Assembly: GCA_917880885.1 (NCBI GenBank)
Contig: OU862920.1
Span: 35,437,019-35,501,018 of the forward strand
Direction of reading: 5' to 3'
DNA length: 64,000 nt
DNA from: Limnephilus marmoratus
Taxonomy: Eukaryota; Arthropoda; Insecta; Trichoptera; Limnephilidae
Part shown: positions 43,901-53,970 of the stretch, one piece after another
How the letters are laid out: each line of letters begins with the position of its first letter
Position numbering within the stretch: the first letter of the stretch is position 1
Made by a program: the position numbers and the translations under genes
The notes under the pieces: generated by a model
Told to the model about the DNA's origin: nothing
The model's input: only the letters and a program-made list of their open reading frames with translations
Database searches by the model: none

Positions 43901-45361
43901 CAGGGCCGTAGCTAGAGTTGAAAGTTGAATTTAAGATAGGGCAGCGGTAACTACAGGTAGGGCGCAAGTAAAATGATCTGATCTGGGTCGGGCGGAGGGG
44001 GGGGGGGGAGTGCTCCAGGCGGCAAAATTTCACAAAAAATAATAATAATATCTTGTTAAAATTTTAATCATTTCTTTCATATTTTTGTCATGGGCACGGA
44101 ATTTTTCATTACTTATTCTGTGACAAACCTGGGGAATCCCCTTTCTTCAAACGAATGTATAATAATGTCATCTTGATAACTGCAGCGACACCGTCCGGGT
44201 CGAATTTTGTTTTGCGCTTGGATTTGACTAATATTCAGTGAGAATGATTGAGAGAGAGGTCCGTGGGATCATTAAACCTGGGTTAAAACCAGTTTCATGC
44301 TCCGAATGATCTGTCAAAATTCCAGTAGCGGATTAATCTGCTGACACATTTTGAAGAAAAACATTCTAATATTTCGAGTGGAGTTAAAATTTTTATTTCA
44401 AACCATTCCACAAAATTCGTAATTCGTAGGAAAACCGTACTACGCATTATATGATAGTAATAGTAATTAAATCTGTGGACACGCAAGCAGATTCACCCTT
44501 AATTTAAAACCAGTTTTGTGATCAGAATGTAAATTTCCAGTTGTGGATTCATCTGCTGACACATTTTGAAGGAAAACGTTCTCTTATTCGAAGTGAATTG
44601 GAGGTTATCCACCACTTACCCACCCGGTGTAAGTAACAGAAGGTTACTATTTAACAAGGACTCTTATTTTTTTTATAGAATGACCCTACAATTATAATTA
44701 ACTAAAACTAGACCTCTATTGTCCCTGCATACGTTGTTAGCGAGCAGTATGCAAGTGCTTTATCTGATGACAAACCGTTTTGTATGGAGGAGGCCCGAAG
44801 ATATCGATCTAGGGATAGGTTTATTTATGTCTCAACCATTGAATAACATCCCCAAACTGTTTGGGAATTCCCCCTAAGCAGTGATTGCAATACGCGCACC
44901 TATAATAGTCTCTCACCACTTACTTCAATTCCATCTATGGGCAGAATAAAGAATTGATATAATATGATTCTTTGGTTAATTCGAAGCTGTTTAGTTAGAG
45001 GAGGCCCGAAGATATCGATCTAGGGATAGGTTTATTTATGTCTCAACCATTGAATAACATCCCCAAACTGTTTGGGAATTCCCCCTAAGCAGTGATTGCA
45101 ATACGCGCACCTATAATAGTCTCTCACCACTTACTTCAATTCCATCTATGGGCAGAATAAAGAATTGATATAATATGATTCTTTGGTTAATTCGAAGCTG
45201 TTTAGTTAGAGGTCGCTACGCTGCACTAATAGGTAGTTTTTTTTTCAATCATGTCAAACAATGAACAAACAGTTTACTAGTATATTATCATAGTCGATGG
45301 TATTTCTTAAGGTAGGGCATTGCCCCCTAATGCCCCCCCCCCCCCCCTAGCTACGGCCCTG
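43901..45361. mobile_element. Non-autonomous hAT element, 1461 bp, perfect 8-bp TSD
   Basis: It starts CAGGGCCGTAGCTAG and ends CTAGCTACGGCCCTG, a perfect 15-bp terminal inverted repeat. The flanks AATCTCAC at 43893-43900 and 45362-45369 are identical. CAGGG ends with an 8-bp duplication define hAT. The interior holds two diverged direct repeats (44290-44385 and 44510-44600, both with ATCTGCTGACACATTTTGAA) and a perfect tandem duplication. No transposase remnant. G and C homopolymers near the ends (43996-44008, 45333-45347) are notable. Confidence 0.93.
44787..45208 (+). repeat. Perfect 211-bp tandem duplication inside the hAT element
   Basis: Copy 1 is 44787-44997 and copy 2 is 44998-45208. 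Both start GAGGAGGCCCGAAGATATCG and end TTCGAAGCTGTTTAGTTAGA. I see no differences by eye. Recent duplication or assembly artefact are both possible. Confidence 0.85.
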
Positions 45362-45369
45362 AATCTCAC

Positions 45370-46076
45370 GTATGAAAGAATAGTGTATACATGGATTTAC
45401 AGTTTATAATAAAATTTGTTTAATCCTATTGTTCACTCGTTCTATTGAAATGAAAAGCTAACGGATATATTAACACGATGACGATCGATAAAAAAGAGTT
45501 GTATAGTTGCCGCGAAGATCGTATTGATTACGATCATTCATCATCCGAATATTGCATTATATGCAAGTGAAAAATTATTTAGTACTGTCATACGCAGACC
45601 CGTCAAATCACGAAATATATAGTAGACAAGAACGGGGAGGCTACATATACTTAGAGAGCGCTTGGTCCTATTTAACATCCTTGCTACTTTAACTGAGAGT
45701 TAATATTTAAATAAAGCATGCGATTTATCTTTTTTTTAAACAAACAGCCCTTGTGTAATTAATTCTGTTTAATGCCGTCCTAATAATAATATTTTTTGTG
45801 TGATAATTAAATTTTAAAAAATCGTACTGAGTACACTACTTAATTAATCAAAACTGGCAACATGTTTTGTCTACACTTGTTTGTCTTTTGTCATGTTTGA
45901 TAATTTTAATTATTTCCCGACGAAGGAACCATTGGTTTCGAAAGGTCTGGATAATTTTGATTAAATAAGTGGTATACACAAACTGTTTTGTTTTCATTTA
46001 ATTAAAATGACGTCACGAAGTGAATTTTCGAATATTCAAGAAGTAAATATAATATAATACAAAATTATGTATTATA
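45370..46076. other. Unassigned DNA with a family A scrap
   Basis: At 45622-45650, AGTAGACAAGAACGGGGAGG with CTAC is a 25-bp relic of family A. Otherwise nothing recognised. Confidence 0.4.
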
Positions 46077-47042
46077 TAGATAGGGTGGGCCATAAACATT
46101 TGCACATTTGTAGATGTGATAGCGGTGATTCCGAACGGGGGAGGAGAGCAGGTCCACTTTTACGCGGCTCATCGCATCTTGGAAATTTATTCACAATTGA
46201 TCATTTTACGGGAGAGCAACGCGATTTCTGGGTAAAAAATTTTAACAAAATCACAATTTTGTTATATTCTGTTCAATAATTATTCTATTCTCTTTCACAA
46301 AATAATGATGCACGCCGCCTATCTCGTTCGCATCACCAATTACAGTGTATTAACCAGCGCCTATTAAGTGTTAATTTAATTAAATCATGGTTGAAAAATT
46401 TCGAAAAAACCGGCTCGACCCTCAATCGAAAACAAACAGGGCGGTCATGGAGCATGAGGTATGAAGGATCCAAATATGTTGGCGATATAATTTTTTCAAC
46501 CATGGTTGCAGCAGTTCGTTAGTTACAATAATGGACTTGGATGCAGCAAGACGGTACAACCTGTCATGCTTTCTATGAGAGTATACTCATAGTTAAAGAA
46601 ATTTTCCCTAACAAATTGATTTCGCGCAGAGGAGATACTCCATGACCTCCCCTCAGCCCGGATCTAACCCCAGCTGTTTTTTTTATGGGATATGTTTGTA
46701 TATATATATTTTTTATCTTACAAGTCGTGCCTGCGTAAATAAACCACCGACTGTACTCCAATTAAAGGAGAACATTTATCGTGAAATCGTCAACATACCC
46801 CGAGATTTGTGTCGAAAAGTTTTAGAAAATCTAAGGGCCAGATTTGAGGAATGCCAGCGGCGAGATGGCGGCCATTTTGACAAAATATTTTTACGAAATG
46901 ATTATCCAGCATATTTTTGATCTTATTAATAATTATTTATAAATAATGATAAGATAAATTATAAATCAATTTATAATAATTATAAATCAGTATTTTTTTC
47001 ATGGTTATTCCAAAAGTGCAAATGTTTATTGCCCACTCTATA
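46077..47042 (+). mobile_element. Mariner-like element with terminal inverted repeats
   Basis: The left end carries GTGGGCCATAAACATTTGCA with CATTTG. The right end is CAAAAGTGCAAATGTTTATT followed by GCCCACTCTA, its inverse. TA dinucleotides flank, as expected for Tc1/mariner. Near the right end, AATTTATAATAATTATAAAT palindromes occur. The transposase is a pseudogene with a deletion. Confidence 0.8.
46285..46920 (+). pseudogene. Mariner-family transposase pseudogene
   Basis: In the intact family this enzyme cuts and pastes the element at TA sites using a DDE/D catalytic triad. The N-terminal helix-turn-helix part is visible as SWLKNFEKTGSTLNRKQTGR (about 46384-46443). The sequence then jumps to WMQQDGTTCHAF (about 46540-46575), which carries the second catalytic Asp, and reaches LSPDLTP (about 46650-46670) with the third. 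The C-terminal end keeps a cryptic GGH..KIF signature near 46865. The first catalytic Asp region is lost in an internal deletion, and stops and frame changes are present. It cannot be active. The length, about 210 codons of remnant, is well short of the roughly 340 expected. Confidence 0.82.
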
Positions 47043-47780
47043 TGTGTATTAAGATTCGTGTTGGACCTGGATTTTGATTTGGTATTTATTTGACGATTTC
47101 CTCTGTTGTATCGTACAGAAACCTAAAATATCATTTATCAACTGACAAAGAACAGCTAGCAATCCACTCAGCCCTTTCAATTTCTGCCTAAAATAGAAAG
47201 GTTTAGTCTTCATTATTCCCCGACCACGATCGCCTTAGGATTTCACGAGTAGGTTTCTGGTTACCGAGAATGGTTATATTATATTAGGTATAAATTTTAC
47301 CTCATCAAATTCTCCTTTTCAACTCTAAACGTGAAATTTGTAAGCAACCTCACTTGTTGATTGAATGAACCTACACCTACACAATCTAGGTAGTAATCTG
47401 TATATTTATGTTTATACTAATGTTCCTCAGGAGTTCCTTGTAAGAATCGTCATTTATTTTTCGTCGTTATTTTTTTTAAAAGTATTTCTTTATAGCATCC
47501 AGCATTTTTTTGGCTTGACAGTAATTTTCGCCTTTATTTGACCTAGTCCTTACCAAACTATTCAAAGTTTAATTATTAAAACTTACGATTTCTCGTCTGA
47601 GACCTAAGACGTTCTTTATACATATACCTACCTACAAAATTTACCTTCGTTCAAATTCACTAAAACCGCTTTTGCAACAATCCGTTGGGATTTTTTAAAA
47701 ATGTAAGTAACGTAATAACATTAAAAAAGTTTAATGCCCTTAACATAGATAAATCCGGGAAGAAGGTAGTAAAGCTATAT
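47043..47780. other. Unassigned spacer
   Basis: No feature recognised. Confidence 0.35.
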
Positions 47781-47978
47781 TAAAAGAAAATAACTTAGTT
47801 TACATCACTTTATTTATTTTTTTATCTTATACTATCAACATGTTTCGTGAACCATGTTCACTTCTTCAGGAATAAAAGTATACTATTCCTGAAGAAGTGA
47901 ACATGGTTCAGGAAACATGTTGATAGTATAAAATATTTAAAAAAATAAAGTGATGTAAACTAAGTTATGTTCTTTTAA
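47781..47978. mobile_element. Near-perfect palindrome (fold-back MITE), about 198 bp
   Basis: The arms 47781-47874 and 47885-47978 are inverse copies (TAACTTAGTTTACATCACTT against AAGTGATGTAAACTAAGTTA; CTTCTTCAGGAATA against TATTCCTGAAGAAG) with few mismatches and a loop of about 10 bp. Such high arm identity indicates youth or correction between arms. No coding capacity. Confidence 0.85.
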
Positions 47979-48671
47979 TAAATAAATAATGACATCACAA
48001 AGTAACAACCTTTTAGAAGAAGTTTGCTTCGAAAAATTAGTAAAGCTTTTATTAGAATTTGGGAGAATTTAAAATTAATAACACCATTATTTGTCAATTT
48101 GTAGGTTTATTTTCTTATTTATCTACAAGGAAGTTCGTACTGTCGTCTTCGACTTTCATCCTCTTCCTTTTTACGCATTTTATTTGAAAACAAAAGACAG
48201 AAGATACCAGAACGATGACATATGTCATATAACACATATGAATTCATCTTTAAACAAATATAAAATATTGTAACTGAGGCAGTAGGTACCGTTATGTACA
48301 ATAAATACTGTATACTCGTATTTCTTACTATTAATATGTAAAAGACCCGAAAAAGGGCGTTATTTGTTCTATGCGATGTCTCGCATAGAACATAGTGTTT
48401 TTAATTTGCAAGCTTTTTTACCAACCTTCGCCACTTCATAATAGCGCAGCATAGATAACTGAACGTTGTTTGGGAGGGTCACGCGTCTCCGTCGTCCGTA
48501 GCACCCCTTTCCCGTCCCTCCCAAGTACCCAAATTTTCCCAGGGTTTTCCCTACTTTTTTTTAGGCACATGCACTTTTTTATTTAGTTTTTTATTTTTTA
48601 TTAAGTTAAAAGAAATATAATATTTCGCTTTCTTAACTTAAATACATAGTATAGTATCATTATCATCATCA
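47979..48671. other. Unassigned spacer with a small hairpin and a GC-rich patch
   Basis: A perfect 11-bp stem GTTCTATGCGA (48366-48376) pairs with 48381-48391 over a TGTC loop. The patch 48470-48560 (CCCGTCCCTCCCAAGTACCC) is pyrimidine-rich and could be part of an old element. No gene recognised. Confidence 0.45.
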
Positions 48672-49310
48672 TTACATAGTATAAAATGAAGTCGCTCAAA
48701 ATGTATGTGCGCGTTAATCTTTTAAACTACGCAACGGATTTTCATACGGTTTTCACCAATAGATAGAGTGATTGAAGAGGAATGTTTATATGTATAAAAC
48801 ATGCAAATTATATTAGAGAAAAGCCGAGAAATTCAAAGAAAACATATTTTTGTGCGATTTAAAACGGCTGGCGGGCCGTACTATATTCACTTTTGAAATT
48901 CGTTCTACGGAAGTAATTGGAAAATAGATGTCCTAGAGTAAGTAGGTATTTGATTTTCCCTTTTAAATTATCCAGTGTTGCATTGCAAGCATTGTTTAAT
49001 TAGTGGCGATCGCTCGAATTGCATTATTATTACGTAGTATAAAACGAAGTCGCTCAAAATGTATGTGCGCATAGATCTTTTAAACTACGAAACAGATTTT
49101 CATGCGGTTTTCACCAATAGATAGAGTGATTCAAGGGGAAAGTTTTACGTGCTTATTATAGTAGAGAAAAGCCGAGAAATTCAAATATTCAATTCAGGCA
49201 GCGGGCAGCGGGCAGCGGGCAGCTGGCAAGCGGGTGGTGTGGATTTTATAAAGGTTGGGTAATGGCGTTGTGTTTCGTTAGCCACAGCAACGTGTGGCCG
49301 GATCTGCTAG
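48672..49310 (+). mobile_element. Non-autonomous Helitron with doubled 5' module (copy 4)
   Basis: TTACATAGTATAAAATGAAG at 48672 and TTACGTAGTATAAAACGAAG near 49030 are the two modules. The 3' end is GCCACAGCAACGTGTGGC, CGGATCTG and CTAG at 49307-49310, then T. A CAGCGGG trinucleotide-like triplet expansion is seen at 49198-49218. Confidence 0.85.
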
Positions 49311-49995
49311 TTTATATATAAAGTAATGTATAGTATAGTAGTAATATTTTTAATTTTTATTATAACAATTTAAGTTTAAATAGTTTTTTTTTAGGTATTT
49401 ATATTATTCTCCATTTTTAGGTTATCTGGGAGGAGATTATACATATTTGTGTACGCCTTCGTGGCCAATGCTTCTCTTGCCACTTTCAGTCTTGACAGTA
49501 TTTGTGTACAATTTATTATGTTGTCTGGTATAATTTAATTAAATTTATAATTTAAGTCTAGCTGTCTAGTAAGTTTTTCGTGTACTTGTGACTTGTGACG
49601 TACTATAATAGATTCAAAAGAAGCATGTAAAAATTCAATTACATGCTTACAGATTTGGTGGTCCGTCATGTAAAATGGTTCGTAATTTTGATAAAATGTG
49701 GGCGTACCATTGCTACAGATAGTAGACTTCTAAAATAAAATATAAAACTTTTTAAATCTTCAGAAGAAACTGAAAGGTTACACGGCTTTAAATAAATCAT
49801 CACATGAAAACGAAATAATGTCTATCTACCTATTTGTAAATTTAGCATACACGTAAGGTATGAAAATTACTACCGTTGTGTGGGCGGACGCAGAACGTGA
49901 AAAGGGATAATAAAATTGAAATAATGTAGATATGAGTGGGAAAGACGAAATAATTTCAAAGGAAAATTGGTTCCTTTTAACGTGACAGAGTTCTA
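49311..49995. other. Unassigned spacer
   Basis: No feature recognised. Confidence 0.3.
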
Positions 49996-50849
49996 CAATA
50001 GGCCACTTGCATCACATTTTTTAAAATTTTTTCCGGTTTAGGCAAATATTCTAAGACATTCTGTATTTTTTTTTAATCGTATTTTTGAAACCCTGGGGAT
50101 TTTTTGAAAATTTCAAACCGAAAAATCAGACCATTATTTTATAAACCGGAAAGACGGGACATCATTTTATAGGTGTGAAAAAACGATAATTACATAGCCG
50201 AAAATCATTAAAAAAAAGAACGTTTTCCACACGAATGGCACAGGAGAATAACGAGGCATACCAAAAATATTACATCTCATAAATATTTTTTTCCTTGATC
50301 CATCTTATTGATAATAAATCATTATAATGTACAGCGCGTATATTACTAAATTCAATGTAATATACTTGAACTTGTAAATTGTAATAATAATAAGAATATT
50401 ATAAAATTTTATTTTGTTAAAATCAGCACCATAATCATTATACCTCTAAAACATGTACCGACATCATCTTCACGTTCTGAAGAGAACCCCGTACCCATTA
50501 ATTGTACGGGGTTCTCTTCAGAATATCTGTCAAAAAATCAAACCAAATGATAAGTTCGCAGAGAACAAACAATAAATCTAGTGAACGAATTCAAAAATTC
50601 ACCTGAAATCAAAGTGATGCCATATAAAAAAATAAATCAGTGTGGAATTTTATAAAATTAATAGGAACATTTTCGGCGACGGGACATTTTCATGTAGTGA
50701 CGTCACGAGCTCAAATAATGGATTTATTTATTTAAAAATAAAAAAAACTGTACATTTCTAAAAATTTTTACATTTTCGTATTCTTAGTAAAAAACTCTAT
50801 CCACACGATTTTTTCCAAGTCGTTATGAAGTCCATGCAAGTGGCCTATT
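49996..50849. mobile_element. TIR element of unknown superfamily, about 850 bp
   Basis: The left end ATAGGCCACTTGCATCACAT (49998-50017) and the right end CCATGCAAGTGGCCTATTAT (50832-50851) are inverse copies over about 16 bp (ATAGGCCACTTGCAT). Interior: no coding region, with a perfect hairpin at 50475-50523. The target duplication is unclear (possibly TA). Confidence 0.65.
50475..50523. repeat. Perfect 20-bp stem hairpin
   Basis: TTCTGAAGAGAACCCCGTAC (50475-50494) is exactly complementary to 50504-50523 with a 9-nt loop. Much higher GC than its surroundings. Short for a microRNA precursor; more likely a cruciform relic within the TIR element. Confidence 0.85.
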
Positions 50850-50985
50850 ATTGTACTTCTGATAGCGAACGAAGCTGTGCTATATTATAATTCCAATATT
50901 CGTGGAACATAAAGGTGATGAATGAGAGAATCATTATTCATTAAAATCAACAACAAAAGAATTAGAGAATCACACTAAAACAAAA
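50850..50985. other. Short spacer
   Basis: Nothing recognised. Confidence 0.3.
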
Positions 50986-51204
50986 ATCGGAGTGTGTAAT
51001 TCACGCGCGGTAGAAGTGAAACCTTTAGAAAACTAAAGTAATCAAGAAAGGGGAGGTTACGAAGCACCGCACAAAGAGGAGACCGATTAGCTACGAAGCA
51101 CCGCACAGAGAAGAAACCGATTATATTATTTCATTCTCTCCATCCTATAGGTGTATGTGTTTGTTTTTTTTTAGTGTCGCTATTTTTCGTTTCATTGAGT
51201 AAGC
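50986..51204 (+). mobile_element. Family A element, right end replaced by D (A9)
   Basis: GGAGTGTGTAATTCACGCGC, CTACGAAGCACCGCACAAAG (repeated once, 51059 and 51092, a small tandem duplication), and TTTTTAGTGTCGCTATTTTT reach CGTTTCATTGAG, where D sequence starts. The GAAGTTTTCACTTC end is missing. Confidence 0.75.
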
Positions 51205-51488
51205 CGGATCGGGAGAGACTGGTTGAGGGAGACATTTCAATAACTTCAGCAGGAATCTTTAGGAATATAACCTTACCGCAGTGGGAGTGATGGATTCATA
51301 TGTCCGGAAATCCTGGACAGTCTTGGACATACTGCCCCCCAGATTCCTACCCACCCCTCATACTTCTATCCTTCCCAGAACTTTCTCTCCTTCCTTTTCT
51401 AAAAAGACCCTCCACCCAGCATCCCCAAAGATGACATATGCTATGTGGGTAATATTTTCCTTGGGGTCTCCTGTGTGGAGAAAAAAAA
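51205..51488 (+). mobile_element. Family D retroposon, 5' truncated (D8)
   Basis: AAGCCGGATCGGGAGAGACT, the CTTCAGCAGGAATCTTTAGG block, TCCTACCCACCCCTCATACT, the pyrimidine-rich block, CCCCAAAGATGACATATGCT and GTCTCCTGTGTGGAG with A run are in order. The A run is shared with the start of the C element that follows. Confidence 0.8.
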
Positions 51489-51853
51489 ATAAAAACGAGT
51501 GTGCTTTAGACCACACCACTGAAGTAAAACTTCTTTAGCTCCATCTATATGATAGAAAGAGAGAAAGAAAATGTGCGCGCGCACTGCTATCTCTTGCTCC
51601 TACAGTATGATACAGATAATAGGCCTGCATTATGTCTTAGATATACGAAACGTAACTGGCTTCGAGAGAAAGAAAATGTGTGCTCGCACCTTTCTCTCTT
51701 GCCCCTAACGTAACTCTCTCTCTTTCTATCTTCACTAACTTTTATCTCCCTCTCAGCTACCGTTCGCCTCGCTTTTCGTAACGCTCTCGTCACGCATTCG
51801 CCAGCTTACTCCCCAAGTCAAGCATGCGTAAAGAAGTTTTTCTTCAAAAAGTA
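51489..51853 (-). mobile_element. Family C element, long form (C3)
   Basis: Plus strand: ACGAGTGTGCTTTAGACCAC, GACTGAAGTAAAAC-type segment (ACTGAAGTAAAACTTCTTTA), an interior with GAGAGAAAGAAAATGTGCG and a related GAGAGAAAGAAAATGTGTGC, CTCGTCACGCATTCGCCAGC and the end AAGAAGTTTTTCTTCAAAAA. The duplicated interior is shared with C4. Confidence 0.8.
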
Positions 51854-52766
51854 AAATTTAACGAAACCAATAAACTACTGCGAGAAAGATCTTAAGAAGA
51901 TGGAACTCTTGTTCATGGAGCAACAAGTGGTGGTATATTTCAAAATTGTCTCGAAAAGCCGAAGGAAAGTCGGTGAGAAACATCCATCAGTTAGTGAATT
52001 GAGGACATGCACCTAATAAGCTCTGGACGAAATATTAGAGAAAAATTTAAAGACGCAGGAGGAGGGAGAAGATTTTTGAAAAATGTAAAAACATGCCTAA
52101 ATTTTTTGATGACATAACTCCTTCCCTGTTTCATCAAATACCCAAGCATATCAAAAGCTGATATAATTTTATTCTAGCTTTAACAGTGCTAAATTAAAAT
52201 AAAACTGTTAATTATGTACACACAAATCATTTCAAAAGTTTGTCATACAAGATAGCTGCCAGACAATTTCCTCTCGCCAGGCTTCAGTGTCATTCATACA
52301 AACCTTTTTAGGTTCATGGTTGAGGAGTAGTGATCAGTTTATTCCGAATATATTGCGCACAGATTATTGCACATACAGTGATTCCGTACAAAGGTTATAT
52401 AGAAGACAGATTTTTGCACATATTGCAATTTCTAAACACTGAATAATTATATTGATCATGTACATTGAATTATACACCGGTAACAAAACGTGTGTTGTAT
52501 TTTCATGACTTGTGTATATTTATTATGTATTGTAATTTTATTTTTTAATTATTTTTTAATGTTATATTATCGTGAAAACAAGCTTATGGATCCGATTGGT
52601 TAAGTTTCAAAATTATCTACATGTATAAATAAAAGACAATTGCTTCATTATTTTTTTTGATACCTAGAAAAATTATGATTTATGAGAATATCATTGAACG
52701 CCATTGAACAATTTACTCAACTTGATTCTGAAAGATATCGGCAGAAATAGTTTTTTGATTCAACAA
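51854..52766. other. Unassigned DNA
   Basis: No element or coding frame recognised. Confidence 0.35.
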
Positions 52767-53970
52767 GTTGAATTTTTTTTTTTTTTTTTTTTTAAATTTT
52801 AAATACATAAACGGCTATACTGCCTTTTATAAATAAACATATAATAGAGTACAAAAGTAAGAAAAATAATATCATTACGTAATAGTAGTTTTAAACTTAA
52901 AAATAACATACAATTATTTTGTGTATCACAACAAAAATAACAAGAAATAAAAATGAGAAATATCATCATTTCATTTCAACATGTCCATATTGCGTATATA
53001 AAGTTACATTATGGAAAAAATAAAAACTTAAAAACTGAAACCTAAAAATAACATACAATTATTTTGTGTATCACAACAAAAAATAACAAAAAAGAACAAT
53101 GAGAAATATCATCATTTCATTTCAACATGTCCATATTGCGTATATAAAGTAACATTATGGAAAAATAATTTTTGAGTGCATATTTATATTGCGCTAATTT
53201 TAAGAAATAAATGTCGCCGATGTTAGCATATTCATTTCCCAAAATGTGTAATCGACTGATTGGTGAGTAATAATGTGATAATGTATGTGTGTTATCATAG
53301 TAGAACGGTAGAGTCAGTCTATTGTTAGCGCGACCAGGGCAATGAAATCGTATTAGTTCTATTAAATCAGGGGTATCCAAGACCGAGTGAATTATTTTAT
53401 ATAATATTAATAGATCACAGATTTTTCTGCGATCTGATAAACTTACGAGATTAGTCCAGTTTAATAACAAATTATAGTCAACGGATTCTCTTGGAATACC
53501 TAATTTAAAATTAATATACCTAAGGAATCTATGCTGGACTTTTTCAATCGCTTGAATATGGATATTGTAATGTGGAGCCCAAATCGTCGAGTTATATTCT
53601 AAAATGCTTCTCACTAGCGTTATGTATAAAATGCGAATAGTATCAATGTTACAAAATTGTTTGGTTATTCTAATAATAAATCCTAAAATTTTCATTGCTC
53701 TATTAATAATATTAGTTATATGGCTAATAAATGTAAGTTTTGAGTTAAAAATAATACCTAGATCATTTATTGTTTCTACTGAGTTTAATATAATTTTGTC
53801 AAGATTGTATTCATAAATGATCGGTTTCTTTATTTTATAAAATCTTATTATTTGACATTTACTAATGTTAAGTGCCAGTTTATTGCATATACACCAATTA
53901 AACAAGTTGTTTAAATTTTTTTGTAAAATTATGCAATCAGAAATATTTTTAATTTTTTTATATAATTAAA
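52767..53970 (-). mobile_element. Jockey-like LINE, 5'-truncated, poly(A) tail
   Basis: The T run at about 52768-52792 is a poly(A) tail on the minus strand. A 3' UTR and an open RT C-terminal half lie upstream. A tandem duplication of about 142 bp (TAACATACAATTATTTTGTG at 52906 and 53048; TTCAACATGTCCATATTGCG in each) includes the last codons of the frame and the 3' UTR. Confidence 0.8.
53117..53905 (-). CDS. Reverse transcriptase C-terminal part of the Jockey-like LINE
   Basis: This open frame encodes 262 residues after a Met that is probably not the true start; the same frame extends a little further upstream. Near the N-terminus, LALNISKCQIIRF corresponds to the conserved LxLNxxK region after the RT catalytic motif. 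NDLGIIFNSKLTFISHI matches the DLGV..D..L.F..HI thumb-proximal motif, and LYITLVRSILEYNSTIWAP matches the L....R..LEY...W.P motif typical of Jockey/CR1-type enzymes. HCPGRANNRLTLPFYY and PISRLHILGNEYANIGDIYF are the C-terminal signature. Fingers, palm and endonuclease are missing through 5' truncation, so the protein cannot work. It has no internal stops, which implies a fairly recent insertion. Confidence 0.85.
   Translation of the reverse strand: MFNWCICNKLALNISKCQIIRFYKIKKPIIYEYNLDKIILNSVETINDLGIIFNSKLTFISHITNIINRAMKILGFIIRITKQFCNIDTIRILYITLVRSILEYNSTIWAPHYNIHIQAIEKVQHRFLRYINFKLGIPRESVDYNLLLNWTNLVSLSDRRKICDLLILYKIIHSVLDTPDLIELIRFHCPGRANNRLTLPFYYDNTHTLSHYYSPISRLHILGNEYANIGDIYFLKLAQYKYALKNYFSIMLLYIRNMDMLK

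Noticed and set aside
50475..50523. A microRNA precursor
   Set aside because: A 49-nt perfect hairpin is shorter and more perfectly paired than animal pre-miRNAs. Kept as a hairpin only.
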